64,000 nucleotides of DNA, taken from NCBI GenBank assembly GCA_041398845.1, contig JAWKTZ010000015.1, positions 78,789 through 142,788 on the forward strand. The letters run 5' to 3'. The notes under the pieces are model-generated. The model had not been told where the DNA came from. It did no database searches and saw only the letters and a list, made by a program, of their open reading frames with translations. Origin of the DNA: Fuerstiella sp041398845 (GTDB lineage Bacteria; Planctomycetota; Planctomycetia; Planctomycetales; Planctomycetaceae). How positions within the stretch are numbered: the stretch's first letter is position 1; every line of letters begins with the position of its first letter. Made by a program: the position numbers and the translations under genes. Positions 36,906-46,290 of this stretch are shown one piece after another.

Positions 36906-37728
36906 AATGGAGGTAAGCGCAGCTCCGGAAGTTGTCAATACGCCTAGCAGCACCAGTCTGGCCAGTGGCTCGATCGCAACTGATAGCAATGACCCACGCT
37001 TCATGCAATTAAGGCGTTACGTCGCGATCGCCCGCCCGAGCCACTACAGCAAGAACGTTTTGGTGATTGTAGGAGCCGTATTGTCCGGCATGTGCCACGC
37101 GGAGTTGGTCACAACGAGCTCTCTGATCCGTCTGGCCGTCGGACTGATCGCAACATGCCTTATTGCGTCAAGCAATTACGTGTTAAATGAAATACTGGAC
37201 GCAAAGAATGATCGTTTTCACAAAGCGAAACGTGGCCGGCCACTAGCTGCTGGGCATATTTCTCGGCGTATTGCCTTCATCGAATGGGGCGTTCTGGCGG
37301 CATTTGGTTTGCTAATCGCTTCGACGGTTAGCTGGTCATTTTTTGTCTGTGCTCTCTCATTCCAATTGATGGCGATCGCCTACAATGTCCCGCCCGTGCG
37401 TCTTAAGGACATTCCATACATCGACGTTCTCAGTGAAGCGGTCAATAGCCCGATTCGAGTACTGCTTGGCTGGCTGGCTGTTTCCCCCACAGACCGTCCC
37501 TCAATATCACTGATCTTGGCATTCTGGATGGCGGGGGCACTTCTCATGGCGCGAAAGCGGTTCAGGGAATTCCACTTCCTTGGAGACAGGGCGACTGCCG
37601 CCTTGTACCGGAAATCATTCGCACACTACGACGAACAACGACTAAAAATCAGCATGTTTCTTTGTGCGATTGCGATGTTAATTTCCGGGGGGTACGAGGC
37701 ATGGAAATTGATCAAGAAATTTGTGTGA
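36886..37728 (+). CDS. UbiA-family prenyltransferase, decaprenyl-phosphate phosphoribosyltransferase-like
   Basis: 280 residues from the ATG at 36886, the first start near the end of the preceding gene; another ATG at 36907 is possible. The polytopic membrane protein has the first aspartate-rich motif N-E-I-L-D-A-K-N-D (Asn101, Asp105, Asp109) followed by K-A-K-R-G-R-P-L-A-A-G. The K-x-x-R-P form fits the branch of UbiA that moves phosphoribose onto polyprenyl phosphate (DPPR synthase type) rather than quinone or haem branches. The second motif region is Y-N-V-P-P-V-R-L-K-D-I-P-Y-I-D-V-L. DPPR leads to lipid-linked arabinofuranose or ribofuranose donors in actinobacteria. I infer a similar lipid-linked pentose here, with the HAD protein at 14274 as possible phosphatase. 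A truncated paralogue is at 29060. Confidence 0.85.
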   Translation: MKQQPSEMEVSAAPEVVNTPSSTSLASGSIATDSNDPRFMQLRRYVAIARPSHYSKNVLVIVGAVLSGMCHAELVTTSSLIRLAVGLIATCLIASSNYVLNEILDAKNDRFHKAKRGRPLAAGHISRRIAFIEWGVLAAFGLLIASTVSWSFFVCALSFQLMAIAYNVPPVRLKDIPYIDVLSEAVNSPIRVLLGWLAVSPTDRPSISLILAFWMAGALLMARKRFREFHFLGDRATAALYRKSFAHYDEQRLKISMFLCAIAMLISGGYEAWKLIKKFV

Positions 37729-37767
37729 ATGCGCTGCAGTGACAACCTAACATGATTCAGCACGATT

Positions 37768-39486
37768 CTACTGACCGTGTTTCATTACGTGATAGATGTA
37801 GATCGAGTATCCGGCACGATCGACTGGCTTCATCTGCCTGAAATACCGGTACACGGGAGTATCGTTTTCGAAATAATGCAGACCATAGACGAAATTAACA
37901 CTTACCGCGTACCAACCGGGAGTAAGGGCTGGTGGCGGTTGAGTCAGGTCAGTGTGCTTGGGAACCTCCTGACAATCGATTTCTGCAATGGATGGGGCGA
38001 TGTCCCAGTCTGAGAAATAGGCAGCGTGAAATGGCCGGGCCTCGGGATGAGCATCATACCAGCGTTTCAATTCCAGAAGATCCTGTCCCCAGTCGATGTT
38101 ACCGTCCAGCAGATATTCGGGTCCGCCGAGGGGCCCTCCCACAGCCACGTTGAAAAACGACATTGAGTGTGGATACACAGAAAGCGACTCCACAACGATC
38201 GCCAGAGTAGCAACAAACGCAAAAACACCTCGACGCGATTTGAAACCTGTGTTTGCAACAACTCGACTCGCGAAGATGAACAGAAACGGTACACAAGGCA
38301 GAATGTATCGATAGTATCTGTTGAAGCCTGTTTGCGAACTGACGAGCACAAAAAGGAACAATGCTGGGCCCAGCAAAAACAGCTCAGCAGGGCGAAGTCG
38401 GAGCTTCCCGCTCACGGCGGTCCCGAATGCTGCGGCCAGAATCACGAGAAACCCGAGAGGATTCTTGACCAGGAAGGCAACGATGTAGTAGTACCACCAT
38501 CCACCTTTCTTCTGCTCCCCCATCAGGTACGACCATTTTCCCTGCTCGAAGTCGAACTTCTGCAAATCAATCCCTCGAACGAAATTTGAAGGCAGCGGAA
38601 CTGGGATAGCGCCGTAAAACGTACCCGCAAATTGGTTCGCGCCCAAAGGAGGCGTTTCTTCTCCGGAAAGTGCATGGCTTACAAACTTGAAATCACCCAG
38701 CCTGGTAAAGCTCCCCTCGAAACCGTAACCAAGATTCAACAAATAGAGGCCCGTTAGTAGCAGCGCGCCTAACTGGTGAATTGGCCATCGCTTGATTTCC
38801 TGCTTTCCGCGGCGACGGAGACAAGCGACAATCCATATAGCAGAATAGATCGGGAAGAAGAAAATCGCCGTCGTCTTGCACAAAAGAGCGACTCCCAGTG
38901 CTCCTCCTGCCCACAGAGCCTTCGACAGCTTCGGCGACTTCAACCACTCCCAAAACGTCCACTTGGCGAGCAGGGCAATTGAGGCAGCCGCAGCGTCAGG
39001 CGTGATCGACGCGCCCCATGCCAGCATGTTGGGGCAAAATGCATATAACGAAAGTGCAACAACTGCCGAGGTTCTGCCATAAAGCTCGAACGCCCAACAA
39101 TAGGCCACGAAACAGCCCAGCAAGGAAAACGGTATGCAGGCCCACCTCGCGATTGCAAAGTAGCGAAACGTGTTGAACTGGTTGTTCTTCGTAAAGTCCT
39201 TCCCGACGAAGAATTCTGCTCGAGAGTATGGCGAATTCCGAAAATTCGACCAGTCCTTCACGGCATCCGTCAGCAGAACTGGCAGCGCTGCTACCATGCG
39301 AACCAACGGTGGATTTACCCGGTAAAGATCGTAACGCCCAAATTCCCAATGGCTAATGCCGGCAGGAAGGTGGGCAAGTTCGTCGATGTTTGGGCTGCTT
39401 ACGAATGTTGAATTGATGAGCAAGAGAGAATGAACAGACAGTATCATTCCAAGCAAAATGAATTGCAGCGACCGATTCTTCTTCAT
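37768..39486 (-). CDS. GT39/ArnT-like membrane glycosyltransferase, paralogue A
   Basis: 572 residues from the ATG at 39486 (M-K-K-N-R-S-L-Q-F-I-L-L-G); the frame is open upstream but enters an insertion-sequence relic. The first loop carries S-P-N-I-D-E-L-A-H-L-P-A-G-I-S-H-W with the catalytic-type acidic pair, then N-P-P-L-V-R. About ten membrane segments follow. The soluble tail has L-D-G-N-I-D-W-G-Q-D-L-L and W-Y-A-V-S-V-N-F-V. These features define a family frequent in planctomycetes, with paralogue B at 55592 and a remnant at 62290. Activity is expected to be sugar transfer from a polyprenyl-phosphate donor; the acceptor is unknown. It converges with the UbiA gene, whose stop is 40 bp away. 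Confidence 0.85.
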   Translation of the reverse strand: MKKNRSLQFILLGMILSVHSLLLINSTFVSSPNIDELAHLPAGISHWEFGRYDLYRVNPPLVRMVAALPVLLTDAVKDWSNFRNSPYSRAEFFVGKDFTKNNQFNTFRYFAIARWACIPFSLLGCFVAYCWAFELYGRTSAVVALSLYAFCPNMLAWGASITPDAAAASIALLAKWTFWEWLKSPKLSKALWAGGALGVALLCKTTAIFFFPIYSAIWIVACLRRRGKQEIKRWPIHQLGALLLTGLYLLNLGYGFEGSFTRLGDFKFVSHALSGEETPPLGANQFAGTFYGAIPVPLPSNFVRGIDLQKFDFEQGKWSYLMGEQKKGGWWYYYIVAFLVKNPLGFLVILAAAFGTAVSGKLRLRPAELFLLGPALFLFVLVSSQTGFNRYYRYILPCVPFLFIFASRVVANTGFKSRRGVFAFVATLAIVVESLSVYPHSMSFFNVAVGGPLGGPEYLLDGNIDWGQDLLELKRWYDAHPEARPFHAAYFSDWDIAPSIAEIDCQEVPKHTDLTQPPPALTPGWYAVSVNFVYGLHYFENDTPVYRYFRQMKPVDRAGYSIYIYHVMKHGQ

Positions 39487-39539
39487 TGACGGAGTTTTTC
39501 GCAAATGGCGTGCTGACGAACAACAACAGCTTCGTGCTC

Positions 39540-39683
39540 CAAGTCCTGCCCCGTTTAGCGACAAGCAAGCACACGAATTGTCTCAAAACAAGCGGAACGT
39601 ACGTGATGTCACTGCACAAAACCTGATTCGGACGAACAATCACGATGTCCTTCAGCAGGTAGCGATACACTTTGTGAGTCGGA
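39540..39683 (-). pseudogene. IS3-family transposase fragment
   Basis: A minus-strand frame reads H-K-V-Y-R-Y-L-L-K-D-I-V-I-V-R-P-N-Q-V then C-S-D-I-T-Y-V-P-L, the conserved segment leading to the first catalytic Asp of IS3-family OrfB. Nothing else of the element is left. The fragment abuts the point where the GYF-gene copy loses similarity (about 39696), so an IS3-type element probably made that breakpoint. Confidence 0.72.
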
Positions 39684-40575
39684 TGAGACGTACTCTCTTC
39701 TCTGCCACAAGATTGGGTCTCGCATCTGCTGCTGTCGCCATGGCTGGCTGTGCATGACGTTCGTCCCATGCATCCGTCGCCGCACCGATCAGTTCGGACA
39801 GCCCTTCCTTTGCGTCGGTTGATTCAAACGACTCGGCATTCGTACACAAGTTCTCGGCTTCAGCCAGAACTTCTGCGAGCAAGTCGTCAGCCAAGCCAGC
39901 AGGATAGTCGGCATCCTCAGAAGCCGTCTGCTCGATTCCCTTAGGCACAATCGATGGCCCGAGAGGTGCTTTGGTCGCCTCTTTCCTGTTGGCGACGGAC
40001 TGTCTCTTCACCATACTCTGGGTGTGCGCCCTGAGTGGTGTGACAAGAACCAACATGGACCTCCAAGGCAGTCGGACTGCCGAAGCAACAAGTGCCCACA
40101 GCCACTCCCCGCTTTGCCGCGAGCGACCTGCACCATAATTCCGTTGACGTTCGTCCCAGGCGGCCGTCGCCTCGTTGATGACGTCTGCGACCGATGTCTC
40201 CAGTGTTCCGGCGCCATCGTTCTGAAAGGCTGGTAGGTCTCTGTCGCGAAGGAAATCTGCTCTTGGGACTTCGTGCCCAACTTCTTCAAGCGAATAGTAC
40301 CGGGCGGATTCTTCAGACGTTTCTGCGACTAGGGGAACTTCCGAGGAATGGCTCGGTGGGCATTCGAGGTGTGGCTCAGAAGACTCGTCTTGCAGGCGTC
40401 GGGCCGTTGGGTACAGACCAGCAACGGTATCAGCCTTCTGCCATTCTGCCGACGATTCTTCGCGTACAGAATTGTCTTCGCTAAGCCGCTCGTCTCGAAT
40501 CATCAGGGCGAGTTCGCGAAACGAGACGGGGCCTCGTTCTTCGGCATGTTCGAGCCAATACCATTGAGTAGCCAT
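39652..40575 (-). pseudogene. Truncated second copy of the GYF-domain protein
   Basis: Residues 1-293 match the protein at 15081 almost position by position (same GYF domain, same acidic linker, with scattered substitutions), up to A-R-P-N-L-V-A-E-K. After that come 14 foreign residues read out of frame through an IS3 relic, then a stop. All three C-terminal membrane segments are missing. A soluble 307-residue product could be made, since the frame and upstream region are intact, but it cannot function as the full-length membrane protein does. Confidence 0.85.
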
Positions 40576-40789
40576 CGCGACCTGCTACATTCAGTGAACA
40601 ATGTGACAGACAGTCAATTCAAAAACAAACAAGGGGCGATTGACCTTCGCACTTTACGCTATTGCCTCGATCAATAACAGGCCCGGTTTTAAGCCATCGT
40701 TTTTCTTTCTCGCATTGCCTCGTCGCACTTTTCTTCCAAGTGGCGCCATGACGTCTGAATTAGAACAGGAAAACGCCCAAGATTCCAGC
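39697..40789. repeat. Inverted segmental duplication, copy B
   Basis: The reverse complement of 14864-15959, as described there. It runs from inside the GYF coding region, through the divergent promoter, to codon 14 or so of a HAD gene copy. Both ends coincide with IS3-type sequences: a relic at 39540-39683 on one side and an OrfB gene beginning about 40789 on the other. The two copies bracket about 24 kb of envelope genes. Confidence 0.88.
40748..40789 (+). pseudogene. 5' stub of a second HAD gene
   Basis: From the ATG at 40748 the residues M-T-S-E-L-E-Q-E-N-A-Q-D-S-S align with M-T-P-Q-L-D-H-E-T-A-Q-K-S-S of the intact HAD protein at 14274-14906. Similarity ends at 40789, where IS3 sequence begins, before the catalytic aspartates. 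This is the interrupted partner of the GYF copy. Confidence 0.78.
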
Positions 40790-41592
40790 GTCAGCATCGT
40801 TCGGTTCATCGTCGTGAACCAGTTGTTCGCGATGATGAGGCGGCGTTGGTGAAGCGAATGCTGGAGCTGGTTCGTGAGCATCCGCGAATCGGTTATCGGC
40901 GTATCTGTCGTCTTCTTCGTCGCGAAGAATTCGTGGTGATTAGGAAGCGAATGTATCGACTTTGGCGTCGCGAAGGGTTGAAAGTTCGTCGACGAACGAA
41001 GAAGCGGCGTGGCACTGGCGGCAGCAAAAACGCTTGTCATGTTCACCGATCGCGGGGAAAGAACGACGTATGGGCGTGGGATTTTGTGTTTGACTACACA
41101 ACGAATGGAACTCAGTTGAAGTGGCTGACCGTTGTTGACGAATTCACTCGGGAGTGCGTTGCGTTGCAAGTTTCTCGCAGTAGCAAAGCCGACGACGTGA
41201 TCAACACGTTGTGTGAATTGATCGCTGCTCGCGGTGTTCCTAACCACATTCGCAGCGACAACGGCCCAGAGTTTATCGCGAAGGCGATTGGCAAGTGGCT
41301 GAATCAAACAGGTGTCTCGGCGCTGTACGTGGAGCCGGGATCGCCGTGGCAGAACGGATATTCCGAGAGTTTCAATTCGAAGCTTCGAGATGAGTTTCTA
41401 AACGTGGAAGAGTTTGAAAGTGTTCGCGATGCCGTACAAATGACGAAGAACTTTCAGCGTCAGTACAACGAAGTTCGTCCGCACAGCGCGTTGGCCTACC
41501 AGACTCCGATGCCCCACCACCTTCGCCATCACCTCGACCTTAACTCCGCGTTGAAGGAGGCTGCGGGAAAAGGCGTATCGCGGATTTGTTAA
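40789..41592 (+). mobile_element. IS3-family element, OrfB transposase (5' truncated)
   Basis: From GTG 40846 the frame encodes 248 residues. The same frame is open upstream to about 40759 and contains family-like H-R-S-V-H-R-R-E-P. Visible are the HTH_21-like G-Y-R-R-I-C-R-L-L-R-R-E, the rve integrase core with W-A-W-D-F-V-F-D, S-D-N-G-P-E-F-I and the catalytic Glu in G-S-P-W-Q-N-G-Y-S-E-S-F-N, and the tail Y-N-E-V-R-P-H-S-A-L-A-Y. The DDE triad is complete. OrfA and the left end are missing, because the element joins directly to the HAD stub. It probably cannot move alone, though OrfB itself is intact. Confidence 0.88.
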
Positions 41593-41616
41593 ATTGTTCA
41601 CAATGGGAGATTAGAT

Positions 41617-42903
41617 TTGCAGGCCAGGAATCGATCGGAAGGGAATCCGATGTTGAATGCATACCAGGCACCGGTGTTGACAGATCAGGATCGAGTTGTG
41701 TTTGATCGGTTGGTTCCGTATGACCATTGGACTCGCAGAGCCGACGCGCGGATTGACTTTCTGGCGCTGCGACAGTCGATTGAGCATTACTTCAGCAGTG
41801 AAGGGCGGCCCGCAGTTGAGCCCATTCTTTGCCTGAAGTTTGAGCTGCTCATGTTTCATGACGCATTGTCTGATCGTCAGGTGTTTGCCAAAGCGAAGAC
41901 CGACATTGCTTATCGGTTGTTTCTCGGGCTTGGGTTGAATGACCATTTGCCCGACGTCAGCACTCTGCGAGGCTTTCTAAGTCGGCTGGGTGTCGAAGGT
42001 CACAAGGCGGTCTTTCATCAGTTGCTTAGCCAGGCTCGCGGGCACGGATTGGTGAAGGCGTCGACTGCAGCATGCGAATCCCTGCAAAAAGCCGTCGAAA
42101 TTGCTCAAAAAGCATTGCACGGGCATGACGATCCCAAAGCGTCGCGCAAGCTTCGCAGCACTGTGGATCCGGATGCGCGGCGTGGCAGGCATGGTGAGTA
42201 TTACGATGGCTACTTTACGGATGTGCTGATCGACGCGGACAGTGAACTGTTCACGGCGATTGGTGTTCTGCCGGCGGATGGCAACGAAACGGCTGATACT
42301 CTGAACCTGCTGGACAAGGAACAATCGGCTCATGGAAATGTGATTGAAAAGATCTCGATCGACGGCGCCGGTTTCGATGGCTCGCTGATTCGTGAACTGG
42401 AATCTCGCCGGATCACGCCCTTCGTTCCTCCCAAAGAACCATCGAATGGTGGTCGCTTCACAACGGCCGAGTTTCAGTTCAGCGAAGATGGATCTCATGC
42501 GACATGTCCTGCTGGTCATCGCTCTCAATATCGCCAACGCGACGACGCACGTCACACCACATCCTTTCGATTCGCGAAAGCGACATGTGATGCGTGTCCG
42601 CTGATGAAACAATGTATCTCTGTAAATCAGAAACATGGCAGAAGCGTGAAGCTCAACGACTACGAACCGGAATACGCTCTTTTGCGTGAACGCAGGCAGA
42701 CGGATGAGTATGCTGCGGTGAAACAGGAACGTCCGAAAGTTGAACGTCGTCTCGGCGAACTGGTGAACCGCCTGAAAGGTCGCCGAGCCCGCTATCGCGG
42801 GCTGTGTCGAGTGTAGGTTCAGAAGTTGATCGAGGGAACAATTCATAACGTTAAGCGGATGCTCCGACTTCTGGACCGCGAAACGGGGTTCGCGATCCTG
42901 TAA
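41617..42903 (+). pseudogene. IS1182-family transposase with internal deletion and nonsense codon
   Basis: The N-terminus (ATG at 41653 fits best) has the DUF772 segment D-A-R-I-D-F-L-A-L-R and C-L-K-F-E-L-L-M-F-H. Later come D-P-D-A-R-R-G-R-H-G, D-G-Y-F-T-D-V-L-I-D-A-D, S-I-D-G-A-G-F and the C-terminal C-D-A-C-P-L-M-K-Q-C. Relatives have about 80-100 more residues between the G-L-V-K and D-P-D-A-R-R-G motifs, so this copy has lost an internal piece. At 42814 a TAG interrupts R-Y-R-G-L-C-R-V; the same frame then continues family-like (N-V-K-R-M-L-R-L-L) to 42903. The element is therefore inactive. It follows the IS3 gene by only 24 bases. Confidence 0.82.
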
Positions 42904-43209
42904 ACGACCGGCCCCCCTGGCCACGACCGACAAACAACGCCACCAAACAGAGATTCAGTCGCCATGTAGCGGGATTGAAACTCCAGAAACATAATCAACC
43001 ACCCAATCCACCCAGACCCTTCTCCCGCAGCCTCTGAAGGCCAAGGCGACAGCGAATGCGGACAGGGCTCAGCACAACATGTTTGGAAGATTATTCAATA
43101 CCAATGTCAGGCCACGACTCTCATAACAACTGGACCTAATCTCGGGGGCAGCCCATCGCCATGAGAAGCCGTCTTGCACCAGCGTGATGAAGCTGAGCAT
43201 AGGCTTCAT
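42904..43209. other. Non-coding stretch between insertion-sequence relics
   Basis: About 300 bases with no recognisable coding frame. It probably consists of insertion-sequence ends and decayed flanking DNA. No clear terminal inverted repeats were found by eye. Confidence 0.4.
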
Positions 43210-43650
43210 TCATGCGGCGCGTAAATTCCGGTTAGTGCTTTGCGACCACATGACTTTCGACATTGCGAATCTTGTGGACCTAACAGCGATGAATCTCCGC
43301 GTTGTCGCCGACTCACGGAACCCTTTCTTCACACCGAAGCCCGCGCGAGCCGTATCGGCCACGTCGGCGCAGTCGCGGCACGAAACGCCGCGAACCATTT
43401 TCGCCAGCGCGGCAACCGACATCGCACCTTCCGCTTGACGTGTTTCGTAGCCATCAAGCGTCAGTTCTTTGCCGAACACCGTGGCAGTTGTCGAGTCAGG
43501 CGGATCTTCGACACCAGAGGAGTATTCTGAAAAGGCTGGTGGCGCATAATCCCGGCCAACTTCCGAGCGTTGCTCGCCTTCGCGGAATCTTGTGGGTAAA
43601 TTAACGACACAATGGTTTCTCCTGTCAGGAAACTGAATGGTGGGTCCCAC
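43210..43650 (-). pseudogene. Mutator/IS256-like transposase fragment
   Basis: The frame contains G-A-M-S-V-A-A-L-A-K-M-V-R-G-V-S-C-R-D, then D-T-A-R-A-G-F-G-V-K-K, a pattern I associate with IS256/Mutator-type planctomycete transposases around their L-x-G-V-S-x-R segment. The catalytic domain is absent, and the flanking residues do not look like a complete protein. Assignment to this family is from memory of the motif and is uncertain. The relic overlaps the upstream region of the membrane protein at 43753. Confidence 0.5.
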
Positions 43651-43752
43651 GGTAGAATATCTTCCGCAGGTGAAACCGTCACTCTTTTGAACTATTCAAC
43701 GGACATCCACTTGAAACACACTGAATCCCTTCGTTCTTTTGATCGCACAATC

Positions 43753-46290
43753 ATGCTTAGTTCGGCTATTGCTTTGTTAAGTTCGTTTCTGCTGTTCCAT
43801 ATTCAGCTTCAGCTAGCCAAAGGCCTTCTGCCGCTTTTCGGTGGCGGTCCGTCGGTGTGGACCGTCTGCTCCTGTGTTTTCCAGAGTTTGCTTCTCTTGG
43901 GCTACGTTTATGCCTATCTTCTGACAAAGAACATGACTCTTAGGGCCCAGTTCTACGTACACTCGGCAATGCTCTGCATATCTTTACTCTTCCTGCCCGT
44001 TAGCCTCCCAGAGTTACAAGAACTCAATCTTTCGCCAGAATTAAGTATCGCATGGATTCTGTTTTTGGCTGCCGGAGTGCCGCTTTGCCTGCTGGCGTCA
44101 ACTTCGACCCTTATTCAGTACTGGTCCTTTTGCACCACTCCGCAAAGGTCGCCGTATCCCCTGTTTGCCATTTCCAACCTTGGCTCTTTCCTCGCTCTGG
44201 GCGCCTACCCATTTCTTATTGAACCTGCTCTCACTGGTGAGGAACAACTCACAATTTGGTCGGTGGCCTACTTTGTGTATTGTCTCGCTATTGGGTTTCG
44301 CGCTGCGGCAGTCGGGTTACGGTCAGACCGCCTATCGGCCCAGGATTTCACTGTTACCTCGCAGAGGCTGTGGAGGCCCCGCAAGAGCAGTGGAAAAAAA
44401 CAGAACAAGACACCCAGCGTTGACAAGATGCTTTGGTTCCTTGTGCCGTTTTCCACGTCAACCCTGCTTCTTGCTGTGACGAATTACCTGACAGTCGACA
44501 TCGCGCCTGTGCCGCTACTGTGGGTTCTGCCTTTGGCTGTCTACCTTCTAACGTTCGTCGTCGCTTTCAGTGGACCGCTGATGTATGTCCGAGAAATCTG
44601 TGGCCCAGTAATCGCCATTACCGCCCTGTTTTTCATCTGGATTCTCACAGAGGCAAACTCCCTAAGCCCGGCAGTACAAGTCGTCGGCATGCTTTCAGTA
44701 CTGGCAGTCGCTTGCCATGTGTGTCATTGCGAGCTGGTACTGTCGCGTCCAGATGGTAGCCGCCTTGGAGAGTTTAATCTTCTCATTGCATTCGGCGGTT
44801 TTGGCGGCGCCCTGTGTTGTGCCTTCCTGTTTCCCGCGATTTTTGATGACTATTGGGAGCTGCAGCTGGGTGTTCTGGCATGTATTTCAATGACCGGCCT
44901 TGCATTTCTAAGGAGCAGGTTCTGGCAAGCAGTGAAGCTGGTAAAGGTTGTGCCGGTGGCTGTCTATGCGACCCATTACCTGGTCCTGGTAAGCGTCCTG
45001 GACATTTCCCAAGACTCTGAGGACATTGGCGTGGGGCTTTTTTTGTTTTCTTATCTGCTGGTTCTCCTCTGCATAACGCACGTGACAGCACTGAAGCCTG
45101 ATGGCTCGATCTTTAGCAAAGGGCACCTTGCCTTGGTGCTTTGCGTTCAGTTAATCGGGCTCTGGGCGTGCCTCATGGCTTTTGTCCCTCAGTCGTTCAG
45201 TCCGTTGCTTCTAATTTGCACTCTGGTGCTTTCACTCGGATCGGGGCTCTCCTGCCTGTTCTTATGCCGAATTGCACAACACCAACAATTGTCCCCTCCA
45301 TGGTTCTTAGCGGCAGGCGTCGCCCTCCTGGCGGTGCTTGCAAACGTGTCTACGAAGCTTGGTGCAACGCGTTACGCGGTCGCTGCACTCAGTTGCTCAC
45401 TAATAATGGCGGCGATCGCGGGCTGGGTCGTGAAGATTGTGACGAGGGCGAATGGCTCGCGTAGCGGCTTAGCAGCAAGCTCATCAATTGCATTGTCTGG
45501 AATTTTGGTTGCCGTAGCCATTTGCCTTGGGGCCGACACGCAGACAAGTAGCGAAGCTGAGCAAACAGTCCATAGCTCTCGCGATTTTTTTGGCACCCTA
45601 AAGGTGGTGGATGCTACCGGGCCAGACGGAAATGCAGTCGTTCGCCAGCTAATGCACGGCAGAATCGTGCACGGCGCGCAGCTGTTGTCGAAAGAAAAAT
45701 CACGAATAGCAACGACTTACTATAGTCCAAGCAGTGGTATTGCTCAGGCGATCAATATTACCCGCGAGCGGAAAGCGGCTGCGTCTCAAACAAGTCTTCG
45801 AGTTGGGGTGGTGGGGCTTGGAGCGGGAACTCTAGCTGCTTACGGCAAGGCCGGCGATGCCTTTAGCTTTTTCGAGATCAATCAGGCCGTCGTAGAACTC
45901 GCAAGAACGAAATTTCGATTCATACGGGAGTCACTGGCCACGTGTAGTTTCTCGATCGGAGACGCGAGGAAGCTTCTTGACGAGCAATTCCGCGATCAAG
46001 GTAACCTTAACTTCGATATTCTTGCAATCGACGCTTTCTCCAGCGATGCGATACCTGTTCACCTCCTGACAGTCGAGTGTGGACGGATATTCAAGTCTCA
46101 CCTGGCCAGCGACGGAATTCTTGCGTATCACATCTCTAACAAATATTTGGATCTCACTCCCGTTGTGCGCGGAGTCGCTGAGGATCTCAACTATTCCTAC
46201 CTTTTCGTAACTTCACCTCGCGGTGACTCTCCAGCAGCATTTGCTTCTTTCTGGGTCTTGCTATTCCGCAACGACTCGCTGAAGAACTAA
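43753..46290 (+). CDS. Fused MFS/spermidine-synthase-like membrane protein
   Basis: 845 residues from the ATG at 43753. The frame is open to 43612, with an alternative TTG at 43711, but the upstream residues overlap a transposase relic. The first two thirds are about fifteen hydrophobic segments beginning L-L-S-S-F-L-L-F-H-I-Q-L-Q-L-A-K-G-L-L-P-L-F-G-G, the signature of fused spermidine synthases. The C-terminal domain is spermidine-synthase-like: V-G-V-V-G-L-G-A-G-T-L-A-A-Y-G (SAM-type glycine motif), F-F-E-I-N-Q-A-V-V and D-I-L-A-I-D-A-F-S-S-D-A-I-P-V-H-L-L. Members of this fusion family are widespread, but their reaction is not established; polyamine synthesis should not be assumed. The gene stands alone, with a 450-base gap after it. 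Confidence 0.88.
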   Translation: MLSSAIALLSSFLLFHIQLQLAKGLLPLFGGGPSVWTVCSCVFQSLLLLGYVYAYLLTKNMTLRAQFYVHSAMLCISLLFLPVSLPELQELNLSPELSIAWILFLAAGVPLCLLASTSTLIQYWSFCTTPQRSPYPLFAISNLGSFLALGAYPFLIEPALTGEEQLTIWSVAYFVYCLAIGFRAAAVGLRSDRLSAQDFTVTSQRLWRPRKSSGKKQNKTPSVDKMLWFLVPFSTSTLLLAVTNYLTVDIAPVPLLWVLPLAVYLLTFVVAFSGPLMYVREICGPVIAITALFFIWILTEANSLSPAVQVVGMLSVLAVACHVCHCELVLSRPDGSRLGEFNLLIAFGGFGGALCCAFLFPAIFDDYWELQLGVLACISMTGLAFLRSRFWQAVKLVKVVPVAVYATHYLVLVSVLDISQDSEDIGVGLFLFSYLLVLLCITHVTALKPDGSIFSKGHLALVLCVQLIGLWACLMAFVPQSFSPLLLICTLVLSLGSGLSCLFLCRIAQHQQLSPPWFLAAGVALLAVLANVSTKLGATRYAVAALSCSLIMAAIAGWVVKIVTRANGSRSGLAASSSIALSGILVAVAICLGADTQTSSEAEQTVHSSRDFFGTLKVVDATGPDGNAVVRQLMHGRIVHGAQLLSKEKSRIATTYYSPSSGIAQAINITRERKAAASQTSLRVGVVGLGAGTLAAYGKAGDAFSFFEINQAVVELARTKFRFIRESLATCSFSIGDARKLLDEQFRDQGNLNFDILAIDAFSSDAIPVHLLTVECGRIFKSHLASDGILAYHISNKYLDLTPVVRGVAEDLNYSYLFVTSPRGDSPAAFASFWVLLFRNDSLKN

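Noticed and set aside
37768..39486. Possible role of the GT39-like protein in lipid A modification (ArnT)
   Set aside because: Only the general GT39/GT-C layout is visible. The ArnT substrate cannot be claimed, and no other aminoarabinose genes are present.
43210..43650. Treating this frame as an independent functional gene
   Set aside because: Its only recognisable part is a transposase-like segment; the flanks do not look like a complete protein and it overlaps the start region of the next gene.
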